From positions 62,001-126,000 of the forward strand of contig NZ_PNEO01000007.1 in assembly GCF_002870125.1 (NCBI RefSeq): a stretch of 64,000 bases of DNA. The letters are read 5' to 3'. Below the pieces are notes generated by a model. The model saw only the letters and a program-made list of their open reading frames with translations. It ran no database searches and was not told where the DNA came from. The translations under genes and the position numbers were made by a program. This document shows, one piece after another, positions 37,410-47,259 of this stretch (position 1 is the stretch's first letter; each line of letters begins with the position of its first letter). Source of the stretch: Burkholderia sp. WAC0059 (GTDB taxonomy: Bacteria; Pseudomonadota; Gammaproteobacteria; Burkholderiales; Burkholderiaceae).

Positions 37410-37598
37410 TCAGTCGTCCTTGTTCAGCTTGTCGCGCAGTTTGTCCTTCGCTTCGCCAACGTTGCGCTGCACCGTGCCGGTCGCTTTCTCAATCTTGCCT
37501 TCCGCTTCGGTTTTCCGATTGCCCGTTACCTTTCCAGCGACCTCCTTGATCGAGCCTTTGATCTCTTTCGCCGCGCCCTTGATGCGATTATTGTCCAT
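37410..37598 (-). CDS. CsbD family stress protein
   Basis: 62 residues, MDNNRIKGAAKEIKGSIKEVAGKVTGN then a Lys/Glu-rich helix. This is the standard CsbD pattern of small, general-stress-induced, highly charged proteins of unknown mechanism. The ATG at 37598 has GGAGAG upstream; an earlier in-frame ATG is disfavoured because CsbD proteins begin at this point. Confidence 0.9.
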   Translation of the reverse strand: MDNNRIKGAAKEIKGSIKEVAGKVTGNRKTEAEGKIEKATGTVQRNVGEAKDKLRDKLNKDD

Positions 37599-37920
37599 GA
37601 TTGCTCTCCATTCGATAAAGAGGAAGCCCATGCCATGGCGGCAGGGACAAGCCCAGTCTAGCGAAGCGGCAAGCCTTGCGACAGAGTCAGATATACCGGG
37701 TGAATCGGTGTCCCTGTCACGAACACCACACCCGTATCGTCTCTAATCGGACTGCGTGATCTGCACTCAAAATAACTTGCGTCGTTAGCCAGTATGGCAG
37801 CACCAGGTCGAACGGTACACGAGCATCTATCCAGCGTGCGGAACGGGCGATACAGTGGCCACCTCGGGTAGCCCATCGCGTCGCGCTGGTCGCCTCATGC
37901 CGGCACTCCTCTCTTTTGCC

Positions 37921-38574
37921 ATGAACCCACCATCTGATCATCGCCCGGATTTCGCGAAAATTCCACAAGACGAAGCCCAGTCGGTGCAGGCGTTGCAACT
38001 GCGAGAGGTTCATCACCGCATGCGCAACAGTCTTCACCTGATTGCCTGTACGCTGCAGCTCCAGTCGCGCCAATCCGGCAATGCCGAAACGAGACACGCG
38101 CTCGATATCGCGGCACGACGCATCGATAGCGTCGCGCGAGTCCACGAACATCTTTACGGTAACGGACTGCGCACCGGCCAGCTCGCGAGAACCTATGTAT
38201 CGAGCCTGCTCCAGGACCTGCAAGGGGCGTTGCTGGACCCTGCGAGCCCACGCACGTTATGCCTCGCGCCGGGCGAAGCGTTCTCGCTCGATAGCGACGC
38301 CCTCCTCTCGCTCGGCTCCATCGTGACGGAGCTGGTGACCAACGCGGTCAAGTACAGTGCGGGCCGCGTCCGTGTGGCGCTGGCGTGGGGCGCGGGTCGC
38401 GTCGAGATCCTCGTCGAAGATGAAGGAAGCGGATTCCCGCCGGGTTTCGATCCTGCTCGCGACGCCGGTTTCGGTCTTCGACTCGTGCATCATCTGTGCA
38501 CCGCGTCGGGCGGCACCCTGACGATCGACACGAAGGCGGGGCACGGCAGCGCCAAAGCAGTACTGGTTCATTAG
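37921..38574 (+). CDS. Sensor-less HisKA_2-type histidine kinase
   Basis: About 217 residues. The dimerisation/phosphoacceptor helix is LREVHHRMRNSLHLIACTLQLQSR (the His lies in EVHHRMRN), typical of the HisKA_2/HWE class. The ATPase has N-box ELVTNAVKY, G1 box EDEGSGFP and a GFGLRLVHHL lid region. There is no PAS, membrane or receiver domain, so input must come from a partner. The start is uncertain: ATGs at 37897 and 37921 and a GTG at 37855 are all in frame and none has a good ribosome site. Confidence 0.8.
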   Translation: MNPPSDHRPDFAKIPQDEAQSVQALQLREVHHRMRNSLHLIACTLQLQSRQSGNAETRHALDIAARRIDSVARVHEHLYGNGLRTGQLARTYVSSLLQDLQGALLDPASPRTLCLAPGEAFSLDSDALLSLGSIVTELVTNAVKYSAGRVRVALAWGAGRVEILVEDEGSGFPPGFDPARDAGFGLRLVHHLCTASGGTLTIDTKAGHGSAKAVLVH

Positions 38575-38614
38575 GACATCACCGCGCGAAACGGATGGCG
38601 CACTACTGTCGCGC

Positions 38615-39694
38615 TCAGGAACCGGCCTTCGGCGGCGGCTCCCCGTGTGACGCCGCAACCACCTCATGCACGAAACGCAGCTTGTCGATGATCGTGGAGG
38701 CCAGTGTGAACGGATAGGCGTCCGGCATGCCCATACTCCGGTTCAGGCTGTTGAGCGCATACGTCAACGGAAACCACCGGCCGATGAGACTGGCAAAACT
38801 CGCCTCCTCGACCGAAGTCTGATCGGATAGCTGCGGCAGCGACGTATCGACGGGCGCGAGCACGAGGCCGCACGCGGTGGCGGTGTCGAGCGTATCGAAG
38901 ATGTGCAGGTAATGCGCCCAGGTCTCGGCCCAGTCTTCCCACGGGTGCATCGTGGCGTACTCGCTGATGTACGAACTTTCCCAATCGTCTGGTGAACCGT
39001 TCGCGTAATGCGCGTCGAGCGCCGCCTGATAGTCGGCCCGCTCGTCGCCGAACAGCTTGCGAAACGGTTCGATCCAGCCTGTGTCGTTCACGAGCCGGTC
39101 GAAATAATAATGGCCGATTTCGTGACGGAAATGCCCAAGCAGAGTCCGGTACGGTTCGCCGAGTTCGGATCGCACACGCTCTCGCGCCGCGTCGTCGGCC
39201 TCCGCCAGATTGACCGTAATCACGCCATCCGCGTGACCGGTCATGATGGGCTCAGCCTCGGTCGATTCCTTGAACACGAAGCTCATGCCTCGCCCCGGCT
39301 CCGGTCCCTGCGGTTCAACCGGCAGCCCGAGCATCAACAGCGTGTACAGCAATCGCCGCTTGGCCGTCTCCAGTTTGTACCAGAGCACTTGATTGCCCGG
39401 TTCGGTCAGATCGGGAATCACCTGGGTAAGCGAGCATGCGGCGCAGAGAGCCGAACTGGAGTCGGCCGGGATCATCCAGTTGCAGACGTTTTCGACCACA
39501 TAGTTGTGGCATTGCCGATAGGTCTGGTCGAGCGCATCGGCATGCAGACTGCGCCACAAACCCTCGCCTGCGGGTTCGAATGCACTGATTTCGCCGATCT
39601 CTGGCACGTAACCGAGCAGCGATCCGCAATGCTCGCAGGTCACGTTCTCGAAGAACACCGGTTGGGAACACTTTGCACAGTGGAATGTTTTCAT
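38615..39694 (-). CDS. Putative zinc-binding metallopeptidase
   Basis: 359 residues. The N-terminus carries a four-Cys zinc ribbon (CAKC near residue 5, CEHC near residue 22). The centre has the catalytic motif RHEIGHYYFDRL (HExxH), with a later ExxxDW-type segment in WEDWAETWAHYLHI. No signal peptide is seen, so it is cytoplasmic. The family is widespread but uncharacterised. The ATG at 39694 directly precedes the zinc ribbon. A decayed second copy of its C-terminal part lies near 46.0 kb. Confidence 0.82.
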   Translation of the reverse strand: MKTFHCAKCSQPVFFENVTCEHCGSLLGYVPEIGEISAFEPAGEGLWRSLHADALDQTYRQCHNYVVENVCNWMIPADSSSALCAACSLTQVIPDLTEPGNQVLWYKLETAKRRLLYTLLMLGLPVEPQGPEPGRGMSFVFKESTEAEPIMTGHADGVITVNLAEADDAARERVRSELGEPYRTLLGHFRHEIGHYYFDRLVNDTGWIEPFRKLFGDERADYQAALDAHYANGSPDDWESSYISEYATMHPWEDWAETWAHYLHIFDTLDTATACGLVLAPVDTSLPQLSDQTSVEEASFASLIGRWFPLTYALNSLNRSMGMPDAYPFTLASTIIDKLRFVHEVVAASHGEPPPKAGS

Positions 39695-39782
39695 GATGCA
39701 GCCCTCAACGGTTCTGGTTTCGCGGCCGTTGCCCGCTCCTTTCGTCTGCCCGAAATCGTCACGGGATGGCTGCACAACGGTG

Positions 39783-40238
39783 TTATTCGTTCAACAGCGT
39801 TCCCCGCATCTTCCCGTATTCCCTGCGATATTGACGGGCAAGCTTCGCTTTGGACGCGTCGCTCAGGATCTTGCCGGAAATCTGGAAGAATATTTTCTCC
39901 TCCTCTTTCAGGTGCTCGTGCAATTCTCCGGACAATTTCTTCAATGTACTCATCCAGCCGCGTGCACTACGGTCCCGGCCTCTCAGATCAGCAACGATCT
40001 CGTCCATTTTGTGATGATCGGCAAGCGCGTCGCGTGCCGGGAACAGACCACGATCGTCCATCAGAATTGGCACATATAGATAGCGTTCTTCCGCTGCCTC
40101 ATGTGCGCCGAGTTCGACCCTCAGCGTCGTAAACAATTGGTCTCGCCGTTCATCAGGGCGGGACAGCATCAATTGCCGGATCAAGGTACGCTGGATTGCG
40201 TGGCTCTGCCTCAGTGCATCGAAAATCGTTTCTGTCAT
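39783..40238 (-). CDS. Hemerythrin HHE-domain protein
   Basis: A 151-residue four-helix protein with the di-iron ligand pattern: His in RQSHAIQR, HxxxE in AHEAAEERY, the His pair in ADHHKMDE, and HxxxE in LHEHLKEEE. Such proteins bind O2 or NO or handle iron under oxidative stress. The ATG at 40238 has a perfect GGAGG 5 nt upstream. It lies 88 bp upstream of the metallopeptidase on the same strand. Confidence 0.88.
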   Translation of the reverse strand: MTETIFDALRQSHAIQRTLIRQLMLSRPDERRDQLFTTLRVELGAHEAAEERYLYVPILMDDRGLFPARDALADHHKMDEIVADLRGRDRSARGWMSTLKKLSGELHEHLKEEEKIFFQISGKILSDASKAKLARQYRREYGKMRGTLLNE

Positions 40239-40355
40239 AGACACCTCCGCGCGTGCAGATCAATCGATGTGAGTCAGGGCGCCCAGATTTTCGTTCCATA
40301 TATACGGGTGTTTCGCGATAGCGTGTCTGCACACCGTACGGCCGTCCCGACTCGC

Positions 40356-41540
40356 TTACCGTGTAAACGGCTGCTCTGTGCGCGGTAGCTGCTGCCGGTA
40401 CGCTCTCAAGTCACGTTCGTTGCCCTCGCCGTCTTCATCGTCGTCTGGAATCGGGGTGTCCGCATCATGTGTCGAAGACATCGGCTGCACGTCTTCGGAA
40501 AGCGAGATATCCCAGCAAGAAACGAACAGCGCGGCGACCAGCGGCCCAATGACGAAACCATTGATGCCGAAGACGGACATCCCGCCCACCGTCGAAATCA
40601 GGATGACCCAGTCGGGCAGTCTCGTATCCTTGCCGACGAGAATCGGCCTCAATATATTATCGACCGCACCGATGACCAGCGTGCAGAAAAGCGCCAGCAC
40701 AATGGCCTTCCACAACGGCCCGGCGAGCAAAAAATAAACTGCGGCCGGCACCCAGACCAGCGCCGAACCAACGGCTGGCAGCAATGAAAGAAAGGCCATC
40801 AGGGTTCCCCATAGCAGAGCTCCTTTAATGTCGAGGCACAGGAACGCCAGCCCACCCAACGCGCCCTGCACGGCGGCGACGGCGATATTGCCTTTCACAG
40901 TCGCCCGAACGACCGTCGCAAAACGACTCAGCAGCTTTTGCTTGTGAGCGTCGTCCAGCGGAATAGCCTGCCGAATCTTGCGTGAAAGCGGCACACCGTC
41001 GCGCAGAAGGAAGAAGACCAGGTAAAGCATGATGCCGAAACCGACCGTAAACTGTAGCGTGTTCTGACCGATGATCACCGCCTGCGTGCCGATCAACTGG
41101 CTCAGTTTCGCCGCACCTTCGGTAAGTTTCGCCTGCAGGCCCGCCATGTCCCCCACGCCCAGGTTAGCCAGTCCGCGCTGCGCGAAGGCCGGAAGCGAGT
41201 GAACCCCTTTCTCGAAAAGCAGCGCAAAGTTCCATTGACCGCTCTTTATCTGCTCGTAGGCAAACGCCGTCTCCTGCGCCAGGGTTCCTGCGATCAAGAC
41301 CAGTGGAAGAATGACGATCACCACGCACAACACAAGCGTTACGAGCGCTGCCAGGTTGGAACGGTTGTCGAACCGCGCAGTTAAGCGCCGTTGCAACGGC
41401 TGAAAAATGACAGCGAGAATCACGCCCCAGAAGAGCGCGCTGAAAAATGGCAGCAGTATCCAGACCAGTGCAGCCGACACCACGCACAGGAGAAAATGAA
41501 AAGCCGTCCGGTTCCGCTTTCCGTTCACGCCATTCATCAT
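40356..41540 (-). CDS. AI-2E family (PerM/TqsA) membrane transporter
   Basis: A 394-residue inner-membrane protein with about eight hydrophobic segments. The late helices GGMSVFGINGFVIGPLVAALFVSCW carry the typical AI-2E C-terminal signature. An acidic C-terminal tail (DADTPIPDDDEDGEGNE) is unusual. Family members export autoinducer-2 or act as Na+/H+ antiporters; which applies here cannot be told. The ATG at 41540 is chosen (another ATG follows directly), leaving out 48 upstream codons that lack membrane character. Confidence 0.85.
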   Translation of the reverse strand: MMNGVNGKRNRTAFHFLLCVVSAALVWILLPFFSALFWGVILAVIFQPLQRRLTARFDNRSNLAALVTLVLCVVIVILPLVLIAGTLAQETAFAYEQIKSGQWNFALLFEKGVHSLPAFAQRGLANLGVGDMAGLQAKLTEGAAKLSQLIGTQAVIIGQNTLQFTVGFGIMLYLVFFLLRDGVPLSRKIRQAIPLDDAHKQKLLSRFATVVRATVKGNIAVAAVQGALGGLAFLCLDIKGALLWGTLMAFLSLLPAVGSALVWVPAAVYFLLAGPLWKAIVLALFCTLVIGAVDNILRPILVGKDTRLPDWVILISTVGGMSVFGINGFVIGPLVAALFVSCWDISLSEDVQPMSSTHDADTPIPDDDEDGEGNERDLRAYRQQLPRTEQPFTR

Positions 41541-42409
41541 GGGAGGACACCCCGTTTTCAATCGCCCGGAAGCACGTGCCACCGCGACTGGAAGAAAAAA
41601 TCCAGGATTCGCATTTTCGGCTTTGCCCGTGCCTGGTACATTCCACCCGGCCGGGCGACACGCGAATATCAAGCCAACATGCACAATTTATTGGTAGAAG
41701 AGCGGTCTCGCCAGATATTTCTATACCGGTTTGACTAGTTCTTCCTTACTGGTCAGGTTCGCCCATGCTTGTATCCCGTGAATCAGTAGCGCCTCGATTT
41801 TTTCTTCTTAAGTTCGTACTCCACAGTACGCCACGTTCCCGAACCCGGACGATGTAACTCGCTTGCCGGCAAACACCTGTCTTCGTACAGATCCTCGATA
41901 CATGATTGCGGACGGCAGTCTAATGAGGACGCCCGGGATTGGAAGCTACAGCGGCGGCCGCCATCGTTGCCACTGCCGTTAGCACCGTCCATTGCAGTCA
42001 GGCGCACTCTCGGCCAGGAACGATAGATGCTCTGCTTCTTTACATCCACATCAGATAGTTAGAGCTTGAAATGAAAACCGTCAGGATGGTCGGGCCGCGC
42101 GCGCATAGTAATCGATTGTCACCGTCCCGTGATGCTTTCAGCCATCGAGGCCAGCGCGGCGAACAGCGAAAAGTATGAGTCAACATCCCGCGACCAGTTA
42201 TTTTTCTCAAGCCATCAGATCGCCTCTATATAAAAAGGACACCATATCATTGAAATATTTTCAAGACGGATTATCCTTTTAAAACAGAGCAACAAAAAAA
42301 TCCCGTCGTGTCTGTTTTTAAATATGGAAACGATGGCTAGTTGCCCGGACTACGGAATCGATTTCTGTGTTTTTCTGCAGCACCGAAGGGCTTTCAACAA
42401 GGAGACATC
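41541..42409. other. Gene-free region upstream of the catalase operon
   Basis: About 870 bp, becoming AT-rich after 42060. A minus-strand frame at 41783-42049 has no ribosome site and no recognisable domain. The promoters of the AI-2E gene (left) and the catalase operon (right) must be here, but I see no clear consensus. Confidence 0.4.
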
Positions 42410-42484
42410 ATGCGATCCATTCTCTTGTGGCTGCTAGGCGTACCCATCCCCATCATCATTCTGATTGCCATCTTTTGGCACTGA
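42410..42484 (+). CDS. 24-residue hydrophobic membrane peptide
   Basis: The frame reads MRSILLWLLGVPIPIIILIAIFWH and stops, a single membrane-spanning helix with a Pro kink. AAGGAGA lies 6 nt before the ATG. I recall very similar peptides in other Burkholderia and rhizobial genomes, which supports it as a real gene. Its role is unknown. It leads an apparent operon: the next gene starts 41 bp downstream. Confidence 0.65.
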   Translation: MRSILLWLLGVPIPIIILIAIFWH

Positions 42485-42525
42485 TCCACGGTGCGTGTGG
42501 CCTCTACACGAATAAAGGAAATGTC

Positions 42526-43422
42526 ATGCAAACTACCCAGCCTTTGACTCACTATCCCACCGATGCGACAGGCATGGAATCGGCCCGCTCGGCGGTCTCG
42601 TGGGCAGCAGTCATTGCCGGCGCCGTCATTGCAGCATCCGTATCTGTGATGTTGCTGACGGGTGGCACCGGACTTGGTTTCCTGTCGATGTCACCATGGC
42701 GCAACACCGGTGCAAGCGGTTCGGCGCTCGCCATAGGGTCCATCGTCTGGCTGCTGATCACCCAGATCATCGCGTATGGCGTGGCCGGCTACATTACCGG
42801 CAGGCTGCGCACCAAGTGGACGGATGCGGCCAGCGACGAGATCTACTTTCGCGACACTGCCCACGGCTTTCTGGTTTGGGCGCTGAGCGCCGTTGTTGGA
42901 CTGGTGCTGCTGGGTTCGACTGTCACGTCCGTACTGTCGGGAACCGCCCGGGCCGGCGCGACGCTGGCGGGAGCTGGCGCAGGCGCGGCAACGGCCGCGG
43001 CCGGCCAGGCCGCACATGGGGATACAGACAATCTTTCGCTGGACTATTTCACAGATGCGCTGCTGCGCCCCAATGATCCATCGGGGTCCGCGAGCCAGGG
43101 CGACGTGCGGCAGGAAACGTCACGCATTCTCGCGCGCAGTCTCGTGAACGGCCAGTTGTCCGACGCTGACCGGTCCTACCTCGTCAAGATAGTCGCCCAG
43201 CGTGCCGGTGTGGACGAAGCGACCGCCCAGCAGCGGCTCACGCAAGTCGAGACGCAGGCGAAGCAGGCCGCCCAGGAAGCCGAACAGAAGGCACGCGAGG
43301 CTGCCGATCAGGCGCGCAAGGCCGCTGCCGCGTTTTCGCTGTGGGCATTCGCATCGCTGCTGATCGGTGCCTTTGTCGCGAGCTTCACCGCGACTCTCGG
43401 CGGGCGCGCACGCGACCGCTAA
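42526..43422 (+). CDS. Membrane protein of unknown function in the katE operon
   Basis: 298 residues with four to five hydrophobic segments: residues 24-45, 66-88, 110-135 (followed by an Ala/Gly-rich GATLAGAGAGAATAAAG stretch) and a last one at about 270-290. An Ala/Gln/Lys-rich coiled coil (TQVETQAKQAAQEAEQKAREAADQARK) lies before the final helix. No known family is recognised beyond 'PhnA-like' database proteins of similar layout. The AAAGGA ribosome site is good. It lies between the 24-residue peptide and katE with short gaps. Confidence 0.75.
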   Translation: MQTTQPLTHYPTDATGMESARSAVSWAAVIAGAVIAASVSVMLLTGGTGLGFLSMSPWRNTGASGSALAIGSIVWLLITQIIAYGVAGYITGRLRTKWTDAASDEIYFRDTAHGFLVWALSAVVGLVLLGSTVTSVLSGTARAGATLAGAGAGAATAAAGQAAHGDTDNLSLDYFTDALLRPNDPSGSASQGDVRQETSRILARSLVNGQLSDADRSYLVKIVAQRAGVDEATAQQRLTQVETQAKQAAQEAEQKAREAADQARKAAAAFSLWAFASLLIGAFVASFTATLGGRARDR

Positions 43423-43453
43423 CGCATTCCGGTCATCCGTCAAGGAGTCGCAC

Positions 43454-45847
43454 ATGGCAACCCGCAAGCGTCAGCAATCGAAAGACCCGCAACAGTCCGC
43501 ACTGGATACCGCGTACCTGAACTCGGACAGCGGTCCGGCACTGCCTCCTGCCGCCAGGGCGACCCATCCGGCCTTGAAACAGGCGCGCACAGTCGGGCAG
43601 TTGGCGAGCAGCCTGCCCGCGAATGCGAACAAGGCGGCGGAGTACGGGGACAATGCGGCACACCCGCCGGTCGGCAATACGGTCGAACCCACGGATGAAT
43701 CAGCCACCGCCAGCACGCTGTCGGAAAAGAACCAATCCGGCAAAACAGGCGCCCAGGCCAGCCGCGGCATCAATGCGGCCAGCGGCGAGCTGCCTCGTGT
43801 GCGGGCCGACAGCGACGGCCAAGCCATGACCACGAATCAGGGGGTTCCGGTCGCGGACAACCAGAGCTCCCTGAAAGCCGGTCTGCGCGGCCCGGCGTTG
43901 CTCAAGGATTTCATCCTGCGCGAGAAGATCACCCACTTCGACCACGAACGTATTCCCGAGCGGATCGTTCACGCGCGCGGCTCCGCCGCGCACGGCTACT
44001 TCGAGTGCTACGAACCGTTGGCCGAACTGACGAGCGCGTCGCTCTTCGCGGAAGCGGGCAAGCGCACGCCGGTGTTCGTACGCTTCTCCACGGTGGCCGG
44101 CGAGCGGGGCTCGAAGGACACCGCCCGCGACGTACGCGGTTTCGCGGTGAAGTTCTACACCGATCAGGGCAACTGGGATCTGGTCGGCAACAACATGCCG
44201 GTGTTCTTCATTCAGGATGCCGTCAAGTTTCCCGATCTGATCCATGCGGTGAAGCCGGAACCCCATCACGGCATGCCCCAGGCGGCGTCCGCTCACGATA
44301 CGTTCTGGGACTTCATCTCGCTGATGCCCGAATCGACCCACATGATGATGTGGCTGATGTCGGACCGCGGCATTCCCCGAAGCTATCGCATGATGCAGGG
44401 CTTCGGCGTCCATACGTTCCGGTTCGTCAATGCCGAAGGCGTCTCCAGGCTGGTCAAGTTCCACTGGAACCCGAAACTGGGGACGCATTCCCACGTCTGG
44501 GACGAGGCCGTCAAGATTTCCGGCGCCGATCCGGATTACCACCGGCGCGACCTGTGGGAAGCCATCGAAGTGGGCGAGTATCCGGAATGGGAATTCGGCG
44601 TGCAGATCTTCGACGAGGCCCAGGCGGATACATTCAGTTTCGACGTGCTGGACTCGACCAAGATCGTGCCCGAAGAACTGGTTCCCGTCACGCCCATCGG
44701 CCGCATGGTGCTCGATCGCAACCCGGACAACTTCTTCGCCGAGACCGAGCAGGTCGCGTTCTGCACGGCCCACGTGGTGCCGGGCATCGACTTCACCAAC
44801 GACCCGCTGCTGGCGGGCCGCATCCACTCGTACGTGGATACCCAGATAACGCGGCTGGGCGGCCCGAACTTCCACGAGTTGCCGATCAATACGCCACTCG
44901 CGCCGATCCACAACAATCAGCGCGACGGCATGCACCGGCAGACCGTGCATCGCGGCCGCGTGGCCTACGAGCCCAATTCGCTCGCGGGCGGCTGCCCGTT
45001 CCAGGCGGGCTCCGCCGGTTTCGTTCCGTTTCCGGAGCCGGTGGCGGCCGACGAACTCCGAGGCAAGCCGGAGAAGTTCGCGGAGCACTACAACCAGGCC
45101 ACGCTCTTCTACGAAAGCCAGGCCGACCATGAGAAGCAGCACATCATCGAGGCGTTCTCGTTCGAGCTGAGCAAGGTGAAAGTGCCCGGCATCCGGCAGC
45201 GTACGGTGGCGACACTCCGCAATGTCTCGGAGGAACTCGCGACAGCGGTGACAGCCAACCTCGGCATGCCCGAGCTGCCGGCGCCGTTGCCGAGGGCGGT
45301 AACGGAGGCGGTCGAGCCCGAAGTCACCCAGTCGGCATTCCTGTCACTGCTGGCTCGTCCGGGCGAAGGCGGAATCCGTACGCGCAAGATTGCCGTCATG
45401 GTCACCGATGGCGTGAACGCCAAAACGACGCGCCAAACGGCACAAGCGCTGATAGCCGCGGGCGCGGTCGTCCGTCTGGTCGGCCAGCACGTCGGGCTGA
45501 TTCAGTCCGAAGACGGGGAAACCCTGGACGTGGACGCCTCGTTCAAGAACAGTCCGGCCGTCCTGTTCGATGCCGCGCTCATCCCAGGCGGAGAGGCCGC
45601 CGTCGAGGCATTATGTACGGACGGACTGGCCCTGGAATTCGTCCGGGAGCAGTTCAGACACGGCAAGTCGCTGTTCGTCGTCGGTGCCGGCATTCGCTTG
45701 CTTGAACAGGCGGGGATTCCCGTCGACGGCTCCGATCCTGGACTGATCACCGCTGACGACGCGGGGAAGGACAGTCTCGCGCTGTTCATTCGGGCGGTGG
45801 AAAAAGACCGCCATCCCGTTCGCGAATCGGACCCGCCGACAGTGTAG
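43454..45847 (+). CDS. katE: Large-subunit catalase HPII
   Basis: Decomposes H2O2. At 797 residues it is of the large KatE type: an N-terminal extension (1-145), a catalase core and a C-terminal DJ-1/PfpI-like flavodoxin domain (from about 645, starting [16 protein letters not shown]). The distal His173 lies in [10 protein letters not shown], with Asn in VGNNMPVFF and a proximal-heme region [10 protein letters not shown] containing the Tyr ligand. The ATG at 43454 has AAGGAG 6 nt upstream. It sits 31 bp after the membrane-protein gene. Nearby CsbD, hemerythrin and metallopeptidase genes suggest a stationary-phase/oxidative-stress cluster. Confidence 0.95.
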   Translation: MATRKRQQSKDPQQSALDTAYLNSDSGPALPPAARATHPALKQARTVGQLASSLPANANKAAEYGDNAAHPPVGNTVEPTDESATASTLSEKNQSGKTGAQASRGINAASGELPRVRADSDGQAMTTNQGVPVADNQSSLKAGLRGPALLKDFILREKITHFDHERIPERIVHARGSAAHGYFECYEPLAELTSASLFAEAGKRTPVFVRFSTVAGERGSKDTARDVRGFAVKFYTDQGNWDLVGNNMPVFFIQDAVKFPDLIHAVKPEPHHGMPQAASAHDTFWDFISLMPESTHMMMWLMSDRGIPRSYRMMQGFGVHTFRFVNAEGVSRLVKFHWNPKLGTHSHVWDEAVKISGADPDYHRRDLWEAIEVGEYPEWEFGVQIFDEAQADTFSFDVLDSTKIVPEELVPVTPIGRMVLDRNPDNFFAETEQVAFCTAHVVPGIDFTNDPLLAGRIHSYVDTQITRLGGPNFHELPINTPLAPIHNNQRDGMHRQTVHRGRVAYEPNSLAGGCPFQAGSAGFVPFPEPVAADELRGKPEKFAEHYNQATLFYESQADHEKQHIIEAFSFELSKVKVPGIRQRTVATLRNVSEELATAVTANLGMPELPAPLPRAVTEAVEPEVTQSAFLSLLARPGEGGIRTRKIAVMVTDGVNAKTTRQTAQALIAAGAVVRLVGQHVGLIQSEDGETLDVDASFKNSPAVLFDAALIPGGEAAVEALCTDGLALEFVREQFRHGKSLFVVGAGIRLLEQAGIPVDGSDPGLITADDAGKDSLALFIRAVEKDRHPVRESDPPTV

Positions 45848-45999
45848 GCGCGCTGCACGCCGGGTCACGCCGGCGCGGCCCCAGCCGCGAAACTCACATC
45901 GACCGGTCCCACGAGCCTTCAGGTAGCGGACGACTCCTGTTCTCTGGCATACCCGTCCGGCGAATCGCTATCGGCCGGGTGCACAACCCATTCACGCTG

Positions 46000-46090
46000 G
46001 TCCGGCGCCACGCGCGACGCTGCCACCACGTCGTGCAAAAATGAACTTGTCGAGATTGCCGGACGCGAGCGCCAATGGATATGCCTATCC
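46000..46090 (-). pseudogene. Decayed C-terminal fragment of the zinc metallopeptidase
   Basis: The minus strand reads AYPLALASGNLDKFI, then after a one-base shift FLHDVVAASRVAP. This matches AYPFTLASTIIDKLRFVHEVVAASHGEP at the end of the metallopeptidase at 38615-39694. The nucleotide similarity is also visible (38655-38730). A stop precedes the fragment. It is the remains of a second copy or of a related gene. Confidence 0.65.
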
Positions 46091-46206
46091 TTCCCCAACG
46101 ATGGACGCGCTTCAAAAGATCCTTAAGGTAGTAGCAGCTCATCAAGCCAAACAACATCAGCGGCCGAATTGATTACGACAGAGGAAGCCGCAGTCGTGGC
46201 AATCCA

Positions 46207-46237
46207 GCAAAAAACGGCCGCCCGAAAACGGCGGCCG
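46207..46237 (-). terminator. Intrinsic terminator
   Basis: The stem cggccgcc / ggcggccg (46215-46222, 46230-46237) is followed on the minus strand by six T residues. It sits 126 bp downstream of the GGDEF gene and probably ends that transcript. Confidence 0.8.
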
Positions 46238-46362
46238 AGTGTACTTCGGTGGATCAGGGCTTTCGTCGACTCACCGCTATCCATACTCGCACCAGATCGT
46301 CCAATTCTCAAGCGTTTGCAACTAACCTTGATGGAAATCTCTTTAATGGTATATGCCGATCA

Positions 46363-47259
46363 TCACCGATCAATATTTCGAACTACGTATCGATCTCGTC
46401 CTTCCGACTTCACCTCATACAATGCCTCATCGCTTTGCTTGATCAACCACGAGGCGGAAAAATCATTTTCGCCAGCAGCAAATACCACGCATCCGCAACT
46501 TATTGTGATGTACCCCACCGGTGAGCCACTATGTGGAATTCTGAGTTGGCGAACCGCTAGCCCGACATTCTCCAGAAGCGGCGACGGATTCGTAACATGG
46601 CGACCGATGATCATGAATTCCTCGCCGCCATAACGAGCAACAACATCCGATTGACGGCAAGCCTTCTTCAATGCCATTGCGACGAGGCAAAGCGCCCTGT
46701 CGCCCTCGGAATGTCCATACATGTCGTTGTAAATTTTGAAGTGGTCAATATCAATCAAGACGACACAAAATCTTGTCGAACGATCCCTATTGCCGATGCA
46801 AATTCTTTCCTGGCTCTTCAGTTCGCGCTCCCTGGACTTCAGGCAGTGGATATCTGTGCAGGTGCAAAGCCACCCCGTACCAATACCGTGAAAATTGACG
46901 ATAAACCATCGTCCATCACCACGACAATTTACCAGTCGGCACTCCAGGGTCTCATGCCTCAAGTCAGCGCATGCACCCCGCAGCCTCAAAATTGCATCGT
47001 ACCGGTGCTCCGCGTGGATCAATTCGACCCATTGAAGTTGACCGATAGCATCGATGGGCAGACCAGCATAAATCGCCCATGCGTCATTGATGCTTACGAC
47101 CTGTCCGTCCCGATTGAAATAGCATGCAGGCGTCCGGAGAGCATTGACTACACTGGCGATCTGAAGATCGTTATGGTCTGCGGGGAGCATCTGCTCCATC
47201 GAAATGCCCTCCGTTTCGGGCTTTAGACTCGCAATACCAATGATGTCTGGATGGTCCAT
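46363..47259 (-). CDS. PAS-GGDEF protein, putative diguanylate cyclase
   Basis: 298 residues. A PAS-like sensor (about residues 35-140) is followed by a GGDEF domain with active-site GGEEF (RYGGEEFMII) and a kept inhibitory I-site, RQSD five residues upstream. The metal-binding LIDIDHFKIYND strand is present. The usual opening of the domain (D.LTGL.NRR plus the next helix, about 25 residues) is missing: ELKSQERICIGNRD runs almost straight into the LIDIDHFK strand. The base composition is lower in GC than the neighbours, so it is probably foreign. Activity is doubtful because of the deletion. Confidence 0.8.
   Translation of the reverse strand: MDHPDIIGIASLKPETEGISMEQMLPADHNDLQIASVVNALRTPACYFNRDGQVVSINDAWAIYAGLPIDAIGQLQWVELIHAEHRYDAILRLRGACADLRHETLECRLVNCRGDGRWFIVNFHGIGTGWLCTCTDIHCLKSRERELKSQERICIGNRDRSTRFCVVLIDIDHFKIYNDMYGHSEGDRALCLVAMALKKACRQSDVVARYGGEEFMIIGRHVTNPSPLLENVGLAVRQLRIPHSGSPVGYITISCGCVVFAAGENDFSASWLIKQSDEALYEVKSEGRDRYVVRNIDR

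Noticed and set aside
41783..42049. An 88-residue minus-strand frame
   Set aside because: No ribosome site, no domain, odd composition in an intergenic region.
45894..46157. An 87-residue minus-strand frame
   Set aside because: It crosses the metallopeptidase remnant in the wrong frame, so it is not a gene itself.
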